A DNA stretch of 64,000 bases, from assembly GCA_963780895.1 (NCBI GenBank), contig CAWAEG010000010.1, forward strand, positions 186,001-250,000, written 5' to 3'. The notes under the pieces are model-generated. The model saw only the letters and a program-made list of their open reading frames with translations, was not told the origin of the DNA and did no database searches. The translations under genes and the position numbers were made by a program. Shown in pieces: positions 9,968-19,397 of this stretch (within the stretch, counting starts at the first letter, position 1; every line of letters starts with the position of its first letter). The stretch is from DASQFI01 sp963780895. GTDB taxonomy: Bacteria > Acidobacteriota > Vicinamibacteria > Vicinamibacterales > SCN-69-37.

Positions 9968-10861
9968 ATGGACAGGTCGCCGCGGTTCGCGCCGGTCAGC
10001 CTGGCGCTCCTGGTAGGTCTTTCGGTTTCGCTCGCGGCGGTACGCCCGGCGCCTTCGGCGCAGCCGCAGGGCCGCCTCAAGGTCTTCATCTCCGTAGATA
10101 TGGAAGGTCTCGCGGGGGTCGTCGCCGGCAGCGACGTGAGCCCGAACGGGCCGGACTACGGACACTTTCGCGCGATCATGGCCGCCGAGACCAATGCGGC
10201 GATCGACGGCGCCGCCCGCGCGGGCGCGACCGAATTCGTCGTCCGCGATTCGCACGGCAACAAGACCAATCTGCTGCCCGGCGACGTCTCGCCGCGCGCG
10301 CAGCTCATTCGCGGCGCGAGCACCGGACCGAAGAACATGATGGAGGGAATCGACGCGTCGTTCGGTGCGGCGATCTTCATCGGCTATCACGCCAAGGCCG
10401 GCACGCCCAACGCCGTGCTCGCGCACACGTCGAACGGCAACGTGATTGACTTCGAGATCAACGGCGTGTCGCTCCCCGAGGCGGGCTACAACGCGCTGGT
10501 GGCGGGCCTCTACGACGTGCCGGTCGTGTTCGTCGCCGGCGACAAGGCGTTCGTCGATCAGGCGCGGGCGCTGCTCGGTCCCGTCGAAGCCGTCGCGACC
10601 AAGGCGGAAACCGGGGGCGGCGCGATCTCGGCCCTGTCGCCGAAGGCCGCGCAGCAGCAGATTGCCGAGGGCGTCGAGCGCGCCGTGCGCGGGCGCGATC
10701 GCTTCAAGCCGTACAAGCTGACGCCGCCCTACGCGATGGTGCTGAAAGTGAAAGCCGACAAGCCGCTCTATCGCGGCGCCGAGCGTCCCAGACAGGGGGA
10801 GTCGGTCTTCCGCCACGCCGATCTGCTCGAAGTGCTGAACGCCTTCAACGCTATGAAGTAG
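9968..10861 (+). CDS. M55 family D-aminopeptidase (DppA-like), secreted
   Basis: A 297-residue protein with an N-terminal signal peptide (SLALLVGLSVSLAA, cut near APSAQ). The M55/DppA signature SVDMEG lies at residues 42-47, followed by FVVRDSHGN and the metal-site segment IGYHAKAG. DppA is a zinc D-aminopeptidase that releases N-terminal D-amino acids such as D-Ala; a secreted form would act on peptidoglycan or D-amino-acid peptides in the periplasm. The length fits the family (about 270 residues plus leader). The next gene, convergent, is a peptidase E-like protein, so the two may form a small peptide-recycling locus. Confidence 0.88.
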   Translation: MDRSPRFAPVSLALLVGLSVSLAAVRPAPSAQPQGRLKVFISVDMEGLAGVVAGSDVSPNGPDYGHFRAIMAAETNAAIDGAARAGATEFVVRDSHGNKTNLLPGDVSPRAQLIRGASTGPKNMMEGIDASFGAAIFIGYHAKAGTPNAVLAHTSNGNVIDFEINGVSLPEAGYNALVAGLYDVPVVFVAGDKAFVDQARALLGPVEAVATKAETGGGAISALSPKAAQQQIAEGVERAVRGRDRFKPYKLTPPYAMVLKVKADKPLYRGAERPRQGESVFRHADLLEVLNAFNAMK

Positions 10862-10873
10862 CGCCTGCGGCCG

Positions 10874-11893
10874 TCATTTCAACCGTTCTCCAGATCGGTG
10901 TAGCGTGTTCCGGTGCCCTCCCGCTCGCCGCTTGCCGCAAGGCAGCATGATCTCGTAGAGGGAGCAAGGAGCCTGCCACGCGCCCGGCGGGCGCGTCGAG
11001 AGAAGTCGCGCTCGCAAAGGTCGGGCGCAGGAACACGCTACGCCGAACTCGAAAACCCTGTAAAAGCAGACAGAACGCCGATCATGAATCCGTTCCGGTT
11101 CCATCAGGCGCTCGTTCACCTGACCGTTCACGACGCTGACGTAGTACACCTTCGCGTCCGCGCGGGTCGAGACGACGCGCTTGACCTCGTTGTCGAGAAA
11201 GAAGATGCCGGCATCGTTGTCGCAGGCGTAGCCCGGTTTCATCTGACCCGATCCGATCAGCTTGCGATAGAGCGGCCGCCGCTCTGGCTCGCGATCGTAA
11301 TGCGGGCAGTGACTCCCGTTCAGGAAGCCGAGGCACTGCACCGTCGTGAGGACCTTCGGCCGTGAGTCGGTCGTGCCTTCCTCGAACCAGCAGAGCGATC
11401 CCGCGCTCGCGCCGCCCAGAACGACGCCCTGATCCCACGCGTTCCGGAGGACGAGGTCGATCCCCTGCGCTTTCCAGATCGCCTGCTGGTTGAGCGTGTT
11501 CCCGCCCGAGACGACGATCCCGTCCACGGACAGAAACACTTCCTCCCAGCTGCGATCCTGCCGCGTGCTCGCGATGAAGCTCTCCTGCGCGGACGCTTCC
11601 ACGTTGAGCGGCGCACAGGCCCGGAACCAGCCCAGGATGCTGGCGGGAGAATCGGCCGAGGCCGTGGGCAGATAGCAGAGCTTCGGCCGCGGTTTGCCCG
11701 TGAGCTCGGCCATGTAGCGGATGAACGCCGTGCCGAATCCGCCGCCCGCGATGAGGATCTTCGCGCGGAGCTTGCCGGCTTGCTCTGTGACTGCGCCGAA
11801 CGCAGCGGGCATCGCGGCGGCGCCGGTGAGCCGGCTCGCCGCAACGCCCACCGAACCCATCACCGAAGTGATCAGAAAGTCGCGTCGTTTCAT
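10874..11893 (-). CDS. Peptidase E / class I glutamine amidotransferase-like (S51) protein
   Basis: A Tat-type leader (MKRRDFLITSVMG) is followed by an S51-like domain: ILIAGGGFGTAFIRYM, VVSGGNTLNQ, and the nucleophile elbow GGASAGSLCWFEEG. Peptidase E enzymes cleave Asp-X dipeptides; cyanophycinase is a relative. The family domain ends at about residue 280 (VSVVNGQVNERL). The last 60 or so residues (downstream of about 11065) are translated from the dispersed inverted-repeat element at 10882-11060 and are Cys/Arg-rich and unlike the family, so the native C-terminus was probably lost or a frameshift lies near 11080. The start is next to the G run at 11919-11995, which leaves no normal promoter visible. 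Confidence 0.75.
   Translation of the reverse strand: MKRRDFLITSVMGSVGVAASRLTGAAAMPAAFGAVTEQAGKLRAKILIAGGGFGTAFIRYMAELTGKPRPKLCYLPTASADSPASILGWFRACAPLNVEASAQESFIASTRQDRSWEEVFLSVDGIVVSGGNTLNQQAIWKAQGIDLVLRNAWDQGVVLGGASAGSLCWFEEGTTDSRPKVLTTVQCLGFLNGSHCPHYDREPERRPLYRKLIGSGQMKPGYACDNDAGIFFLDNEVKRVVSTRADAKVYYVSVVNGQVNERLMEPERIHDRRSVCFYRVFEFGVACSCARPLRARLLSTRPPGAWQAPCSLYEIMLPCGKRRAGGHRNTLHRSGERLK
10882..11060. repeat. Dispersed inverted-repeat element, copy 1
   Basis: The left arm (about 10882-10917) and right arm (11023-11060) are imperfect reverse complements centred on GTAGCGTGTTCC / GGAACACGCTAC. The interior holds the shared core CCCTCCCGCTCGCC then GCTTGCCGCAAGGCAGC, and GCTCGCAAAGGTCGGGCG near the far end. 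It lies about 20 bp after the stop of the D-aminopeptidase gene and is read through by the convergent peptidase E-like frame. Other copies are at 14755-14890, 22386-22524, 48183-48372 and 52784-52853. Confidence 0.75.
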
Positions 11894-11916
11894 CTGCCTC
11901 GAGCCTCAGTGTCGGC

Positions 11917-12407
<491 letters not shown>

Positions 12408-12420
12408 ATGAGGCGACTAC

Positions 12421-14757
12421 GTGCGCGACGTCTGCCTAGTTGCAGTCTGGTTCCTGTTTGTCTGTTCCGCGTCAGCTGGGGCGCAGAGTCCCGTCCCATC
12501 GCTCAGCGGCCGCGTCGCGGACCAGACCGGCTCGGCGTTGCCGGGCGTGTCGGTGCGAATCGTCTCGACGGATCGTCAGACTCCGCAGATGGCCGTCACC
12601 GATACGAACGGCCGTTACGCGTTCAGCGGGTTGCCGGCCGGTCACTACAGCGTCACGTTTTCACACACCAACTTCGCGGAGGTACGACGGCGGAATATCA
12701 CGATTTCGCCAGGCGCGCCGGCCGCGATCGATGCCGTCATGACTCTGGCGCTCAGCGCCGAAGTCGTCGTCACCGCGCGGGAGACATTTCGGAATCTCGC
12801 GGACCTCACCAATCCACAGGAGAACCTGGTGGGAGTGGCCGCCGCGGCGAGTGAAGGCGTGGTGACCGGGCGGCAAATCGAGGCGCGGCCGATCATGCGT
12901 GCCGGCGAAGTGCTCGAGGCCGTGCCGGGTCTCATCATCAGCCAGCACAGCGGCGAGGGAAAAGCCAATCAGTACTACCTCCGAGGGTTCAACCTCGACC
13001 ACGGCACGGACTTCGCGACGACAATCGCCGGCGTGCCCGTGAACCTGCCGTCGCACGGCCACGGCCAAGGCTATTCGGATCTGAACTTTCTGATTCCGGA
13101 GCTCGTGACTGGCGTCCAGTTCAAGAAGGGACCCTACTACGCTCAGGAGGGGGACTTCGCCGCGGCCGGGTCGGCGAACGTGAACTACGCGAACGGCCTT
13201 CCGCACTCGATCGCGAGCGTGAGTGTCGGGCAGGATCGATGGTCGCGCGTGCTGCTTGCGGCGTCCCCGCGCGCCGGGCGGGGCACGCTTCTGGCCGCCA
13301 TCGAGATCAACGGCAGCGACGGTCCCTGGACCCGGCCGGACAACTATCGGAAGCTGAACGGCGTCTTGCGGTACAGCCGCGGCGACACCCGGAACGCGTT
13401 TTCGCTGACCGGTCTCGCGTACGCGGCCGATTGGGACTCGACCGATCAGATTCCCGCCCGTGCCATCGCGAGGGGAGCGATCTCGCGCTTCGGCAACGTC
13501 GATCCCACTAACGGTGGCAACACCGGCCGCTACGCCGTCGTCGCCGATTTTCAGCGGACGGGCGGCCGTGCCCTCACACGCGCGACGGTGTTCGCGTCGT
13601 GGTACCGGCTGAACCTGTTCTCGAACTTCACTTACTTCCTGGACGATCCCGAGCGGGGCGATCAGTTCGAGCAAGCCGATCGACGATGGGTGACGGGGGG
13701 CCGGCTGGCGCAGACCCGAAAGATGCGCTGGGGCAACCGGCTCGGCGAGAACACGATCGGCGTGCAGGTGCGGAACGACCACATTCCGGTCGTCGGGCTC
13801 TTCCACACGCAGGCGCGCAACCGGCTCAGCACCACGAGGCAGGATGCCGTGACCCAAACGTCGGTCGGCGTCTTTGCCGAAAATGAGATTCGCTGGCTGC
13901 CGTGGCTGCGAACGATGGGGGGTATCCGTATTGATGGTTACCGCTTCGACGTACGCGCCGACGATCCCGCCAATTCAGGAACCAGCCGCAGCGGTCTCGT
14001 CAGCCCGAAAGGCGGGGCGATCTTCGGACCGTGGCGCGGCACCGAGTTCTACGTCAACGCGGGCTTGGGCTATCACAGCAACGACGCCCGCGGATCGACG
14101 ATCACCCGCAATCCGTCCACGGGTGATCCCGCGGAGCCGGTCACGCCACTCGTCCGGGCCAAAGGCGCGGAGGTAGGTTTTCGCACTGTTGCAATACCGC
14201 GGGTGCAGTCCACCGTCGCTCTATGGCGGCTGGACCTCGCGTCCGAGCTGGTCTTCGCTGGCGATGCGGGTACGACTGAGGCGGGCCGGCCGAGCCGGCG
14301 CTACGGCATCGAGTGGACGAACTACGCACGCCTCTCCGCAACGGTTACCGCCGATGCCGATCTGGCGTGGTCGCACGCGCGGTTCAGCGATGGCGATCCG
14401 GCCGGTCCCTTCATTCCGGGCGCGGCCGGAGTGATCGCCTCGATCGGCCTGACCGTCGATCGCACGCGCGGGTTCTTCGGGAGCGTCCGGGTGCGGTATT
14501 TCGGAGGCCGGCCACTGATCGAAGACGACAGCGTCCGTTCGAAACCCACGAGCCTCGTCAACGGCCAGCTCGGATACCACCTCACGCCTCGCGTCCACAT
14601 CGTGCTCGAGGCCTTCAACCTTCTCAACGCGAATGCCAGCGACATCGACTATTTCTACGCATCCCGGCTGCCCGGTGAGTCGGGCGGCATGAGTGACATC
14701 CACACGCATCCGGCGTTGCCGCGATCGGCGCGGCTGGTGTTCAGAATCCAGTTCTAA
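12421..14757 (+). CDS. TonB-dependent receptor with carboxypeptidase-regulatory-like N-domain
   Basis: 778 residues in one frame. A signal peptide (VAVWFLFVCSASAGAQ) is followed by a CarboxypepD_reg-like domain (LSGRVADQTGSALPGVSV to SALSAEVVVTA), a plug domain (GEVLEAVPGLIISQHSGEGK, YYLRGFNLDHGTDF) and a 22-strand barrel ending in RSARLVFRIQF with the expected terminal Phe. The His/Gly-rich stretch NLPSHGHGQGYSD in the plug is common in a group sometimes linked to metal uptake, but the substrate is not provable. The open frame begins with GTG at 12421; an ATG at 12408 with a good GGAG ribosome site is out of frame by one base, so the native start may be there with an indel between. It should act in the outer membrane with ExbBD/TonB. 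Confidence 0.9.
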   Translation: MRDVCLVAVWFLFVCSASAGAQSPVPSLSGRVADQTGSALPGVSVRIVSTDRQTPQMAVTDTNGRYAFSGLPAGHYSVTFSHTNFAEVRRRNITISPGAPAAIDAVMTLALSAEVVVTARETFRNLADLTNPQENLVGVAAAASEGVVTGRQIEARPIMRAGEVLEAVPGLIISQHSGEGKANQYYLRGFNLDHGTDFATTIAGVPVNLPSHGHGQGYSDLNFLIPELVTGVQFKKGPYYAQEGDFAAAGSANVNYANGLPHSIASVSVGQDRWSRVLLAASPRAGRGTLLAAIEINGSDGPWTRPDNYRKLNGVLRYSRGDTRNAFSLTGLAYAADWDSTDQIPARAIARGAISRFGNVDPTNGGNTGRYAVVADFQRTGGRALTRATVFASWYRLNLFSNFTYFLDDPERGDQFEQADRRWVTGGRLAQTRKMRWGNRLGENTIGVQVRNDHIPVVGLFHTQARNRLSTTRQDAVTQTSVGVFAENEIRWLPWLRTMGGIRIDGYRFDVRADDPANSGTSRSGLVSPKGGAIFGPWRGTEFYVNAGLGYHSNDARGSTITRNPSTGDPAEPVTPLVRAKGAEVGFRTVAIPRVQSTVALWRLDLASELVFAGDAGTTEAGRPSRRYGIEWTNYARLSATVTADADLAWSHARFSDGDPAGPFIPGAAGVIASIGLTVDRTRGFFGSVRVRYFGGRPLIEDDSVRSKPTSLVNGQLGYHLTPRVHIVLEAFNLLNANASDIDYFYASRLPGESGGMSDIHTHPALPRSARLVFRIQF

Positions 14758-14890
14758 AGCGTTTTCGAGAAGCGTGTAGCAGGCTGCAGGCCGAATTTGC
14801 CGCAGCGCGCCTGACGGTCTGCTCAGCGGAAGGCGCGCGAGCGTGCGGCTGAGGCCAGCAGCGTGCTACATGCTTCTCGAAAACGCTTTA
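14755..14890. repeat. Dispersed inverted-repeat element, copy 2 (includes TonB receptor stop codon)
   Basis: The 27-nt arms 14755-14781 and 14864-14890 match as reverse complements at 26 of 27 positions. The left arm begins with the TAA stop codon of TonB receptor gene 1. The arm consensus (GCGTTTTCGAGAAGC, GTGTAGC) resembles the arms of the other copies, but the interior differs and carries its own nested pair (CGCGCCT / AGGCGCG). The whole can fold as one long hairpin. Confidence 0.75.
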
Positions 14891-14920
14891 GGGCCAGCCC
14901 TTCAGGAAAGAGACGCCCGT

Positions 14921-15320
14921 TCAGCGTCCCGCCTTGAACTCGCGGATGGTGGACACGCGCCAGCGGAGCACTTTGCTGGTCATCACCTGGGCCTTCACTG
15001 CGGGGTCGGCCGCCGCCCATGTCCGGGCAGTCTCGTCAGAATCCGCGAGCATCACGACCATGCCGACGGTTGGCTCGCCGGCTACGAAGACGAACGGCGC
15101 GGCGCCGATGAGTTTGTCGCCGAGGCTCTGAAAGTGCCCCACGTGCTCCTTGAGGGCAGGATGTGCGAAAGCCGCGGCATCAGAGGTCCAGGCCGTGCCG
15201 CGCGAGTAGATGACGGCGTACACCTGTTGCGCGTGACGGCGTCTGAGCGTTGGGCAGGGACGCCGCCGCAAAAAGGCAGCCGAGTGCCAACAGCGCGCCC
15301 GTCCAGTGTCGAATGGACAT
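14921..15320 (-). CDS. Secreted YCII-related domain protein (frameshifted)
   Basis: The N-terminus is a signal peptide (MSIRHWTGALLALGCLFAAA, ending near LPNAQ) read in one frame. After a frame change near 15235 the chain continues as a YCII/EthD-like ferredoxin-fold domain (YAVIYSRGTAW, HPALKEHVGHFQSLGDKL, VVMLADSDETARTWAAADP, VMTSKVLRWRVSTIREFK). Family members are small, poorly characterised dimeric proteins; an exported form is unusual but seen in Acidobacteria. The ATG at 15318-15320 has a GAGAGAC ribosome site. The substrate is unknown. Confidence 0.7.
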
Positions 15321-15408
15321 TGTGTCTCTCCTGAAGTGGGAGTAGCCGTATTCCAACATCACTTTGAGCCCGACGCGACGGGAAATCTCGCTTCGAGGAG
15401 GACCATCG

Positions 15409-15577
15409 ATGCTGAACAATCGCCATTCCCTACATTCCGGCGACCGACGTGAAGCGCGCACGCGCGTTCTACGAAGGTAAGGTTGGATTGAAGCCCTCGA
15501 ACGCGGGCACGAACTTCGAACTTCGAACTCAGAAACGCTCGGAACGCCAATTGGCCAGTTTGCCCGGGTGGGTTTGA
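15409..15577 (+). pseudogene. Glyoxalase/VOC family remnant, truncated
   Basis: A good ribosome site (GAGGAGGA, 15394-15401) precedes an ATG at 15409. One base out of frame from it runs AIPYIPATDVKRARAFYEGK then VGLKPS, the unmistakable first beta-alpha unit of a vicinal-oxygen-chelate (glyoxalase/bleomycin resistance) protein, which is normally about 120 residues. After about 30 residues the homology stops exactly where the simple repeat of GAACTTC units begins (15519), and a stop follows at 15575. It is a broken gene, apparently cut by repeat insertion or deletion. Confidence 0.6.
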
Positions 15578-15616
15578 CGAGCGCGGCCGATCGCGTATGC
15601 TCTCCTTAATAGACAA

Positions 15617-15696
15617 GAGATTGATAATTGGGTAATGGTAGTCGGGTAATTGAAAAACGCTCAATTACTCAATTGCCAATTGCTCAATTACCAATG
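15617..15696. repeat. AT-rich octamer repeat (CAATTACY / CAATTGCY type)
   Basis: The region between the glyoxalase remnant and the ileS leader contains tandem degenerate octamers (CAATTAC, CAATTGC) at 15661-15692 and reverse-complement units (AATTGGGTAAT) at 15626-15650. The same octamer occurs as five tandem units at 50467-50506. The sequence is much less GC-rich than its surroundings. Confidence 0.7.
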
Positions 15697-15713
15697 GTCT
15701 TTCTGACCTGACG

Positions 15714-15812
15714 ATGCTGCCGGTGCCGTCGCCCGTTTCCGCCGCCTCGATCGCGGCGCAGCCGATTTCGATTATCGGCGTCGGCCTCATTGCGCCGACA
15801 CGCAGCGGGTGA
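15714..15812 (+). CDS. Putative ileS leader peptide, Ile-rich (32 aa)
   Basis: A 32-codon frame from ATG 15714 to TGA 15810-15812, with Ile at codons 13, 18, 20, 21 and 26 (segment SIAAQPISIIGVGLI). It lies just upstream of a terminator-like hairpin and the isoleucyl-tRNA synthetase gene. Its stop codon lies inside the antiterminator strand 15807-15814. This is the architecture of ribosome-mediated attenuation: stalling at Ile codons leaves the antiterminator strand free, while completing the peptide masks it. No strong ribosome-binding site is visible, which is the main weakness. Confidence 0.55.
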   Translation: MLPVPSPVSAASIAAQPISIIGVGLIAPTRSG

Positions 15813-15889
15813 TGCAGCTCCATTTCTAGATCCAGCTCGAAGCCATTCAGGGGCCATCACCCACGACAGGTGATGGCCTTTTTCATTTT
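15807..15889 (+). promoter_or_regulatory. Transcription attenuator of ileS (antiterminator/terminator pair)
   Basis: The terminator is GGCCATCACC (15852-15861), a 7-nt loop, GGTGATGGCC (15869-15878), then TTTTTCATTTT (15879-15889). Upstream, GGGTGATG (15807-15814, overlapping the leader stop) is the exact complement of CATCACCC (15855-15862), so it can pair with the 5' arm of the terminator and prevent its formation. No T-box consensus is seen. Confidence 0.6.
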
Positions 15890-15905
15890 GCGAGGAGTGA
15901 ATCGC

Positions 15906-18681
15906 GTGACGACGACCAGATATCCCGTTCTGCTGCCGCGGACGAGTTACCCGCAGCGGGCCAATCTGCCGGACCTTGAACGGCGCGTGAGGGAGCGCTG
16001 GGAGGAGATCGACTTGTACGCGGCCGTTCGTGCCGCGCGATCGGGCCGGCCGAAATGGATTCTGCACGACGGCCCGCCTTACGCGAATGGGGACGTTCAC
16101 GTCGGGACGGGTCAGAACAAGGTGCTCAAGGACATGGTCGTGCGCTTTCGCACGATGCAGGGTTTCGACGCGCCGTACGTGCCGGGCTGGGACTGCCACG
16201 GGCTGCCCATCGAGCACCGGATCCTGAAGGAGCTTGGTGACGAGGTCTCCGCACTCGACGCGGCTTCGGTTCGCGCGCGGTGCGAGCAATACGCGTTGTC
16301 CTATGTCGATCGGCAGCGCCGCCAGTTCCAGGAGCTCGGCGTCCTGGCGGACTGGAGCCGTCCGTACCTCACGCTCTCGCCCGAGTACGAGCTCGGCATC
16401 ATCGAGGTGTTCGAGCGGCTGGTGGAGCGCGGACACGTCTATCGCGGACGCAAGCCGATCAAGTGGTGCATGACGCACCGGACCGCGCTGGCCGACGCGG
16501 AGGTCGAGTACCGCCGCCTGCGATCGCCGGCGATCGACGTGGCGTTCCCTCTCGAAGGCGAGTGGCACGCACTCCAGGAGGTCGATCTGCTGGTGTGGAC
16601 GACCACGCCGTGGACGCTGCCGGGCAACGTTGCGGTTGCCGCGCATCCGGAACTGGAATACGTGGCGTGCCGTTATCGGCGTCCGGCGTCGTTGGAAACC
16701 GGTCGAGACCGCGTCGCCGTGCTCGCGCGAACACGGTACGAGGCGCTTGCGGCGCGGCTGAATCTGGGCGAGGTTCTCCAGTCGTTTTCAGGACAGGCAC
16801 TCGAAGGCGCGACGTACCGGCATCCGTTGTGGGGACACGCCTGCCCGATCGTAATGGCGCCGTACGTGACCGCGGGCGAGGGGACCGGCCTCGTGCACAC
16901 CGCGCCAGGCCACGGCGACGAGGACTTCGAAACGGGCCGCACGTACGGCTTGCCGACGCTTTCGCCCGTGGACGAGGCCGGCGTCTACACGGCCGACGCG
17001 CGCGAGTGGGCGGGCCACCACGTCTTCGACGCGAATCCGCTTCATCATCGATCGGCTTCGTGAGGACGGTCTGCTGATCGCGCGTGACGAGATCGAGCAC
17101 GACTATCCCTGCTGCTGGCGGTGCAAGAACCCGCTGATCCACCGGGCGACCGCGCAGTGGTTCGTGTCGCTCGACGCAAACGAGGGCCGGGCGCGAGCGC
17201 TGGCGGCGGTCGAACAGGTCCGCTGGGTGCCCGGCTGGGGGGCGACCCGGATCGGATCGATGCTCCGTAACCGCCCCGACTGGTGCATCTCGCGCCAGCG
17301 CGCGTGGGGTGTGCCCATCCCCGCTTTCTATTGCACCAGGTGCGAAACGCCCGGGTTCGATTTCCCGGCCGTGAAGGCCCTGTTCGTCCGGGGCGGCGCA
17401 AGCGCCTGGTTCAGCGCCAGCGCGGATGCGATCGTCAGTCACGGGCGCACCTGCGCGTGCGGTGGTACGGAGTTCAGGAAGGAGACCGACATCTTCGACG
17501 TCTGGTTCGAGTCGGGCGCGTCGCATCACAGCGTGCTGCGAACACATCCGGCGCTTGCGTTCCCGGCCGATGCGTATTTCGAAGGCACCGATCAGCACCG
17601 CGGCTGGTTTCAGTCGTCCCTGCTCGAGAGCGTGTTGAGTGGCGGCGACGTTCCGTTCCGCACAGTCGTGACGAACGGATTCCTGGTCGACGCGCGGACG
17701 GGCGACAAGCTTTCGAAGTCGGGCTATCTCGTGCCGTCCAGCGAGGTATCGGCGACGTTTGGCAGCGATCTGTTCCGTCTCTGGATCGCCTCGCTCGATT
17801 TCACCGACGACATCCCGTTTTCAAACGAGATCCTGGCAGCCCGCGCGCCCTATTACGTGAAGATTCGCAACACGTTCCGATTTCTCCTCGGAAATCTGGC
17901 GGACTTCGACCGGGAACGGGATCGTGTCCCGTTTGGCGAGCAGGTCGAAGTCGATCGGTGGGTCCTGCACGAGCTTGTCGCGTTGACCCGCGACGTCACG
18001 GCGGAGTTCGAGGCGTACGCGTTTCATGCCGCGATGCAGCGGCTTCAAACGTTCTGCGTCGTCACCATGAGCGCGACGTATTTCGACATCGTGAAGGATC
18101 GGCTGTACACACTTGCGGCGTCGAGCCACGCGCGGCGGTCCGCGCAGACGACCCTCAGTGCCGTCCTCGACACGCTCGTCAGGCTCTACGCGCCCGTCCT
18201 CGTCCACTCGTGCGAGGAGATCTGGGAGCACGTGCGGGTTCCCGACCGGGAACCGAGCGTGCACCTCGCGCAATGGCCCGATCCGCCCGTCGAGTGGCAC
18301 GACAGCGCCCTCGGCGTGAAATACGAGCGTCTGCTCGACGTGCGCCATGCGGTCAACCGCGCGCTCGAGCGGTTGCGTGTGTCCGGAGCCATAGGCCGCT
18401 CGCTCGACGCGCGCGTCGCGATATACGCGGCCGAGCTTGTCCTGCGCGACCAGCTCTCAGGCGTTGATCGCGAGTCGTTGTTCATCGTCTCGGAGGCGCC
18501 GCTGGCGGCTGAACCCGTCGGCGTCGAGGACCCGCAGCTCGCGGGCGTGTGGGTCGAGGCCGAGCGATCGCCGTTCGCGCGATGCGAGCGGTGTTGGGCG
18601 CGGCGGCCGAGCGTCGGCCTCGACGCGAACGATCCGGATCTCTGCGATCGCTGCGTCTCGGCCGTCCGATCGGAAGGATGA
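15906..18681 (+). CDS. ileS: Isoleucyl-tRNA synthetase (one frameshift)
   Basis: About 924 residues of class I aminoacyl-tRNA synthetase that charges tRNA-Ile in the cytoplasm. The HIGH region reads PYANGDVHVGTGQNK, the KMSKS loop reads DKLSKSG, the adenylate-pocket motif is WCISRQRAWGVPIP, and the C-terminal zinc finger is CERCWARRPSVG then DLCDRC. The editing domain lies between. The frame changes near 17042 (one extra base in NPLIIDRL), with family sequence continuing on both sides. Because the enzyme is essential, this is most likely a sequence error. The chosen start is GTG 15906, 8 bp after GAGGAG (15892-15897); an earlier GTG at 15897 overlaps that site. The gene is followed after 3 bp by a methyltransferase gene. 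Confidence 0.93.
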
Positions 18682-18684
18682 CGT

Positions 18685-19395
18685 ATGTTCAGCGCATCGG
18701 CCGAGTACTACGATCTGATCTACTCGACGTTCAAGGACTACGCCGGCGAGTCGTCGCGCATCGCCGCCCTGCTGCGCGAGCTCCATCCGCCGTGCCGGAC
18801 CATTCTCGACGCCGCCTGTGGGACGGGCGAGCACGCGCGCTGCCTGTCGGCCCAGGGGTTCGAGGTGGACGGACTGGACCTCGATGCGGCGTTCCTGCGG
18901 ATCGCGCGACAGAAGCTCCCGTCCGGCCGCTTCTTCGAGGCCGACATGAGCGACTTTCATCTGCAGCATCGGTACGACGCCGTCGTGTGCCTGTTCAGCT
19001 CGATTGGATACCTCACGACGCTCGACCGGGTGACGCGCGCGTTGATCTGTTTTCGCGATCACCTCGAGCCGGGTGGGGTGGTCCTGGTCGAACCCTGGTT
19101 CGGTCCTGGCGCGCTGGATGCCGACCGGGTCGTGCGGAACACCGCAGAAGCGGACGGTCTCCGCATCACGCGCCTCAGCCGGATTGAGATCACTGGCCGG
19201 ACCTCGCGCCTGCATTTTGACTATGAGATCAGCGACCAGGACGGAACCCGTCAAGCGGCCGAGGTTCACGAGCTCGGGTTGTTTACGACCGAAGACATGC
19301 GGCAAGCCTTTCGCGAGGCTAGGCTCGAGACGGCGTTCGATCCGTCAGGGTTCACTGACCGAGGGCTGTACATCGGGCGGGTCGTGGCGCGGTGA
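18685..19395 (+). CDS. Class I SAM-dependent methyltransferase
   Basis: An intact 236-residue protein. Motif I reads TILDAACGTGEHARCL, motif II region YDAVVCLFSSIGYLTT, and motif III HLEPGGVVLVEPWF, as in the Methyltransf_11/25 group of small-molecule methyltransferases. The N-terminus SASAEYYDLIY is typical of this subgroup. The substrate cannot be told from sequence. It starts 3 bp after ileS and should be co-transcribed with it, so it may also respond to the attenuator. Its stop lies 2 bp from the stop of the convergent peroxidase gene. Confidence 0.88.
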   Translation: MFSASAEYYDLIYSTFKDYAGESSRIAALLRELHPPCRTILDAACGTGEHARCLSAQGFEVDGLDLDAAFLRIARQKLPSGRFFEADMSDFHLQHRYDAVVCLFSSIGYLTTLDRVTRALICFRDHLEPGGVVLVEPWFGPGALDADRVVRNTAEADGLRITRLSRIEITGRTSRLHFDYEISDQDGTRQAAEVHELGLFTTEDMRQAFREARLETAFDPSGFTDRGLYIGRVVAR

Positions 19396-19397
19396 CC

